A DNA stretch of 64,000 nucleotides from JAICQM01 sp963781555 (lineage in GTDB: Bacteria > Chloroflexota > Limnocylindria > QHBO01): contig CAWAGB010000008.1 of NCBI GenBank assembly GCA_963781555.1, positions 583,093 to 647,092 on the forward strand, in the 5' to 3' direction. Shown here piece by piece: positions 60,569 through 64,000 of the stretch (within the stretch, counting starts at the first letter, position 1; every line of letters begins with the position of its first letter). Position numbers and translations under genes: made by a program. The notes beneath the pieces are model-generated. The model was not told the origin of the DNA. It worked only from the letters and a program-made list of their open reading frames with translations, and did not search any database.

Positions 60569-62725
60569 CAGGCGACGCCCGCCGGTTCGGGCGGAACATC
60601 GACAGGTAGTTCTCGTACAGGCGCACCGCGTCGATCCTGCCGGCAGCTCGGCCGCGATCCCGGCGAACGTGGCCGGCGAGTCGGTGACGATGAACGCCGG
60701 TCGCGCCGTCTCGGGCAGCGTCCGACGACGAAGCTGCGCCAGCGGTCCGGGTCGAACAGCACGCCGTAGCGGTCCGTCCAGGCGAACGGGAGCGGCGTTG
60801 CCGCGTCGTCGATGCGCGGCCACGATCGGCCCCGCGCCGCCGGCGCGCAGCCACAGCAGCGGTGCGACGCCTCGAAGGCGAGCCGAGTTCGACGTCGTCG
60901 GGGTCGAGGTAGCGTGAGCTCGAGGAACTCGACGTTCTCCTCGAAGCCCTCGGCCATCGGGAACTCGTCGGTGAACTTGTAGTCGCCCTTGATCGGCTGC
61001 GCCGTCGGGCGTCCTGCCGGTGATCGCGGCCGTCATCCGCGGCCGGGTGATGTGCTCGAAGATGCCGAGCGCCTCCCACTCCGGGTCGCCCGGGCCGATG
61101 GCCCGCTGTGCGCGAGCGCTCTCGCCTCCTCGGCCGACACCTCGTTGTTGGTGACCATGATCGCCTGGCGCCGGCCGCCGTCCTGGCGGTTGAGCCGCAG
61201 CACAGCGTGGGCAGTCGTGCCCGAGCCGGCGAAGAAGTCCAGGACGACGGCGTCGGGCTTGTCTCCGACGAAGAAGCGGAGCGCGTCCTCGACGGCGTAC
61301 AGCGACTTCGGGAACGGAAACCGCCGCCCCGGGATGAAGCGCTCGCAGCAGGCTGGTCCCGTAGCGCTGCGCGTCGTGCGAGGACTCGTCCCACTTCGTC
61401 GTCGGCATGCTCCGCTTGCCGTCGGGTACCGCGCGACGACGCTGCCGTCCTCCCGCTCGCCCGGTGACCTCGATGCTCGACCCGCCTCGATGTCGCTGAT
61501 CGGTCCCGTCCGTCAGGTAATGAGATCACGTACGGCTGCTGGCCCTTCGCGCTGGTGCGTCCGACCCGTGACGTATCCCTTCTCGATCGCGTTCGCAACG
61601 ACGTCGCGGCGTGAGCCCCCAGTTCATCTCCGTGCCGTCCGCGTCGAACGGGCAAGACCGGCGACGCATCCGTCTCTCGGCGGTACGACTGTGGCCGGTC
61701 CTCGTCGTGCGGCAGTGGCTCTCCGACGTGCCGACGATCCGGCTCGAGGCGTGATCGACGTAGATCGGATAGAACTGGCTCGGCCGCGTGTCGCTCGTAC
61801 CGAGGAGATATCGCGTCCGCCGCAACGGTTGCCAGCGACCTCGACCGCGGACTGCCTCGGCCGCTGATCGCGATGCTCGGCGACTGCGCGCACCTGCTCC
61901 GAACATGCACGAAGAAGATGTACTCGTCTGTCCGCGAGAACTCGTTCTGTCGGCCGTGCCCTGCGGGGTTGATGACGGTGCTGACCATCTGAGTCGGCGC
62001 TCGGGAAACGTCTGCTCCAGCAGCAGCCCGAGCCGGAGGTACTCCTTCTCGTCGATCGTGACGATGAGGACCGAGTCATCGGGGTTCAGGAGCTCCTTGG
62101 CGAGCTTCAGGCGGCGCTCCATGAAGGCGAGCCACTTGCTGTGGCGGTACGCGTCGGTCGTCGTCGACGTAGTCGTTGTCGTACTTCCAGTCGCGGGCGC
62201 CGCTGTTGTACGGCGGGTCGATGTAGATGCAGTCGACCTTGCCGGCGTGGGTGAACGCAGTGCCTCGAGCGCGTGGTGGTTCTCGCCCTTGATGACGACG
62301 TGGTGCGGCTTGTCGCCGCCGCGCTCGACCGACCCGAGGCGCCGGAAGCCCGGGTAGACCGGCTCGCCGAAGTCGGAGATGACGACGAGCGAGTCGAGGC
62401 AGGCGCCTCGCGCTCGCCGACGCGGCGTGCTCGCCGCGCTGGACGTAGGCCCCGTCGGGGTCGCGAACCTGCACGAGCGTGGCGACGCCATCCGTCGATC
62501 GGGACGACCTCGAAGGTCGGGCTGTCGTCGTCGTCCCGGCTGACGACCTGGGAACCGACGCGGATCGGGTGCTGCGGCAGCCGCACGCGCTCGGGGATGT
62601 GCTGCTCGAACACAAGCCCGAAGCTGCGCACGCTGCTTGAGCCGGTCGATCTGGGACCGCAGGTCCGCGCGCAAGGCCGGGTCCTCGACCTTGTCAAGGA
62701 GGACATCGAGTTCGCTTCGGATCAT
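60568..62725 (-). CDS. Type III DNA methyltransferase Mod, many frameshifts
   Basis: About 720 residues if corrected. Adenine-specific methyltransferase with motif order DPPY first, AdoMet motif later, as in type III Mod: CIYIDPPYNSG near 62215, DFFAGSGTTAHAVLRLN near 61230. N-terminus MIRSELDVLLDKVEDPALRADL and a middle SVLIVTIDEKEYLRLGLLLEQTF are typical. Many single-base frame changes, as in Res. ATG 62725 overlaps the stop of the Mrr-like gene (ATGA). Modifies one adenine in a short asymmetric site and guides Res. Confidence 0.78.
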
Positions 62726-63591
62726 GCGGCGGAAGTTCGGTTGCGGGCCTGGGACAGGAGGTCCACAGCGCGCACCGGGTCGCGGTCGAGGTCGCTCTTC
62801 CCTGAGCATCCGCTCTGCGTACAACGGAACCACCACCCGTGCGGCGATCTGCCCAGCGCCATTGGTGACGTGCACGTGGGGCAGGGCACCGGCTTGCGCG
62901 CGGCCTCAGCCAACGTGTAGAGCTCGCGTCCGTCGATGAGCCGGATGCCCGTTCTCGTCGCTTCCTCACGTGCCGCAACCGTGAACGAGGAGGTCGTGAC
63001 GAAGATCCCGTCGGCACCGTCATGGCCTTCGCGAAGAAGCGTGCCACCGAACCCACGGATATCGTCGACCCCGACGAGCCACGACTGCCAGCGCTTGCAC
63101 TGGACGAGCCGGCGCCGCTTTTCCCGCGTGATCACGATGTCGATGTTGCCGTCTGGGCGACCGTGGCCTCCCACCTGTTGAACGGACCATCCGTCCCGCT
63201 GGAAGAGCTCGCCCACGAACCACTCGAATTCCTGGGCATCCAGCATCCGCAGGTCCGAGGTCCACTCCACGAGGTGGCGGCGCCGTGCTGCCTCGACGCG
63301 GGCGATCAACCATCCGACGAGCAGGAAGCCAGCGCACATCACACCGAACACGTTGATCGAGACGAGGTTGATGATCGTCCACCCGAACGCGAGGGGGAGT
63401 ATCAGTCCGATGCCTGGGTAGAACACGAGCGCGAGCGCGACAATCACCCGACCGGATGCGCTGCTCACTAGCCAGTCGAAGAGGCGCTCGAAGCGGCCGT
63501 GGGATTCCATCACGAATCGCGAGCGACTACCAAGGTCCCTCCTGAGCAATGCTGGGCATGAGCCTGCTTGGTAAGCGATGCTATCAGTCAT
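62722..63591 (-). CDS. Mrr-like restriction endonuclease with membrane anchor and zinc ribbon
   Basis: 289 residues. Two hydrophobic helices near the N-terminus (VIVALALVFYPGIGLILPLAF and INVFGVMCAGFLLVGWLI), then an Mrr_cat PD-(D/E)xK domain: FEWFVGELFQRDGW, GRPDGNIDIVI and RLVQCKRWQS (Asp...Gln-x-Lys catalytic set), GIFVTTSSFT. A C-terminal four-cysteine zinc ribbon (CPTC...C...C) closes it. ATG 63591 overlaps the previous stop (ATGA); ATG 63510 is an alternative. Mrr-type enzymes cut modified DNA; the membrane anchor is common in this topology-linked subgroup. Frame is intact, unlike the genes on its left. Confidence 0.82.
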   Translation of the reverse strand: MTDSIAYQAGSCPALLRRDLGSRSRFVMESHGRFERLFDWLVSSASGRVIVALALVFYPGIGLILPLAFGWTIINLVSINVFGVMCAGFLLVGWLIARVEAARRRHLVEWTSDLRMLDAQEFEWFVGELFQRDGWSVQQVGGHGRPDGNIDIVITREKRRRLVQCKRWQSWLVGVDDIRGFGGTLLREGHDGADGIFVTTSSFTVAAREEATRTGIRLIDGRELYTLAEAARKPVPCPTCTSPMALGRSPHGWWFRCTQSGCSGKSDLDRDPVRAVDLLSQARNRTSAA

Positions 63592-63918
63592 GTCCAGCGG
63601 CATTGCCGGTCGGTGGGCCCAATTTCGGCGACGCTCGCGGCTAGCAGCGTGGCGGCTTCTTCGAGATTGTTGGCCGTGGTGTGGTCTGGTGCCGTGGTGA
63701 TGTAGGGGGTGGCCAAGCAACTTGGCGCTGGACAATACGTCACGCGCTTGATTCGGGCCGTGGCGGACCCTGCGGACGTCCCGGGTTTGCCCGCTGTCGA
63801 TGCTTGCCACAACCTGCGCCCGCGAGTAGTGCGCGCCCTCGGTCGTGCAGACGCCCTCGATGTGTTCGTGTGAGCCGTCAGCCGCCCATTCCTTGCGGAC
63901 CTTCGTGACCGTGGGCAT
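63588..63918 (-). CDS. DUF3892 protein, with a frameshift
   Basis: About 109 residues. N-terminal half MPTVTKVRKEWAADGSHEHI then VASIDSG, and, after a frame change near 63770, RIKRVTYCPAPSCLATPYIT followed by APDHTTANNLEE, are both typical of DUF3892, a short domain of unknown function often next to defence or phage genes. ATG 63918 overlaps the TAA of the gene to its right (TAATG). First complete gene of the minus-strand R-M transcription unit visible here. Confidence 0.65.
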
Positions 63919-64000
63919 TACCGGGTCACCGGGCTCGGGGCGATGAGGCCAACCAATGCTCCGACGATCGTGGTGCAGATCGCTAAGAACGCGGTTGCGC
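63918..64000 (-). CDS. C-terminus of a membrane protein, truncated by the window end
   Basis: Only the last 26 codons are visible: a hydrophobic helix (FLAICTTIVGALVGLIAP) and a short tail, ending in TAA 63918-63920 that overlaps the DUF3892 ATG. Same strand and coupled, so probably part of the same operon. No identification possible. Confidence 0.5.
   Translation of the reverse strand, partial: ATAFLAICTTIVGALVGLIAPSPVTR

Noticed and set aside
58014..62725. Programmed frameshifting or regular periodic errors in Res/Mod
   Set aside because: The break points are irregularly spaced (about 13 to 280 bases apart) and of mixed sign, so neither a programmed signal nor a fixed-period formatting error fits.

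Overview
The window is a GC-rich (roughly 70 percent), densely packed bacterial chromosome segment. Genes are short-spaced, often joined by 4-base start/stop overlaps (ATGA, GTGA), and several promoters put the -10 box 6-9 bases before the start codon, which implies leaderless mRNAs. With a class II (B12-dependent) ribonucleotide reductase and many actinobacterial/chloroflexal-type families, this suggests a Chloroflexota or Actinomycetota-like genome, probably metagenome-assembled. No rRNA, tRNA, CRISPR or prophage was seen, so the taxonomic guess is inference.

Layout. 0-22 kb: housekeeping and accessory metabolism (DUF885 protein, serine hydrolase, two MFS exporters around a MarR regulator, GDT1-type Mn/Ca exporter, acetyl-CoA synthetase, S51 peptidase-like protein, DtxR regulator, tandem-GNAT protein, nitrilase-family hydrolase, ArsR regulator with a lipoprotein hydrolase, then a tight run EamA / beta-propeller / DUF971 / patatin / LmbE / O-methyltransferase / LysA). 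23-29 kb: acyl-CoA ligase with a DUF1295 membrane protein, M19 dipeptidase, GH26-like lipoprotein, AlkZ-like protein. 29-40 kb: a divergent inositol cluster, with IolD, IolE, two Gfo/Idh/MocA dehydrogenases and a CUT2 ABC importer on the minus strand, and a membrane protein, NTF2-like protein, transaldolase and IolB on the plus strand. 40-50 kb: zinc peptidase, TetR pair, large cyclase/ATPase, polytopic membrane protein, two small coiled-coil genes. 50-53.4 kb: nrdJ behind three helically phased NrdR-like boxes. 53.5-64 kb: a defence island of lower and mosaic GC with Gabija (GajA/GajB), a type III restriction-modification system, an Mrr-like nuclease and a DUF3892 protein.

The most unusual signal is a repeat-based system. 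Two paralogous proteins of about 216 residues (22219-22872 and 49228-49878), each an N-terminal HTH plus a conserved nuclease-like C-terminal domain, are each sandwiched between two copies of a 115-140 bp palindromic repeat. The two paralogs use different repeat families (C around the first, A around the second). Solitary copies of both families and of a third, orphan family (B) sit in other intergenic gaps. This resembles the logic of REP elements and their RAYT transposases, but with an unrelated protein.

Quality note: isolated single-base frameshifts (near 14256, 40217, 45765, 46035, 48076, 51890, 52817) become more frequent towards the right end, and dozens are packed into 58.0-62.7 kb, where the type III R-M proteins stay readable only by hopping frames. 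This looks more like uncorrected sequencing indels near a contig end than natural decay.
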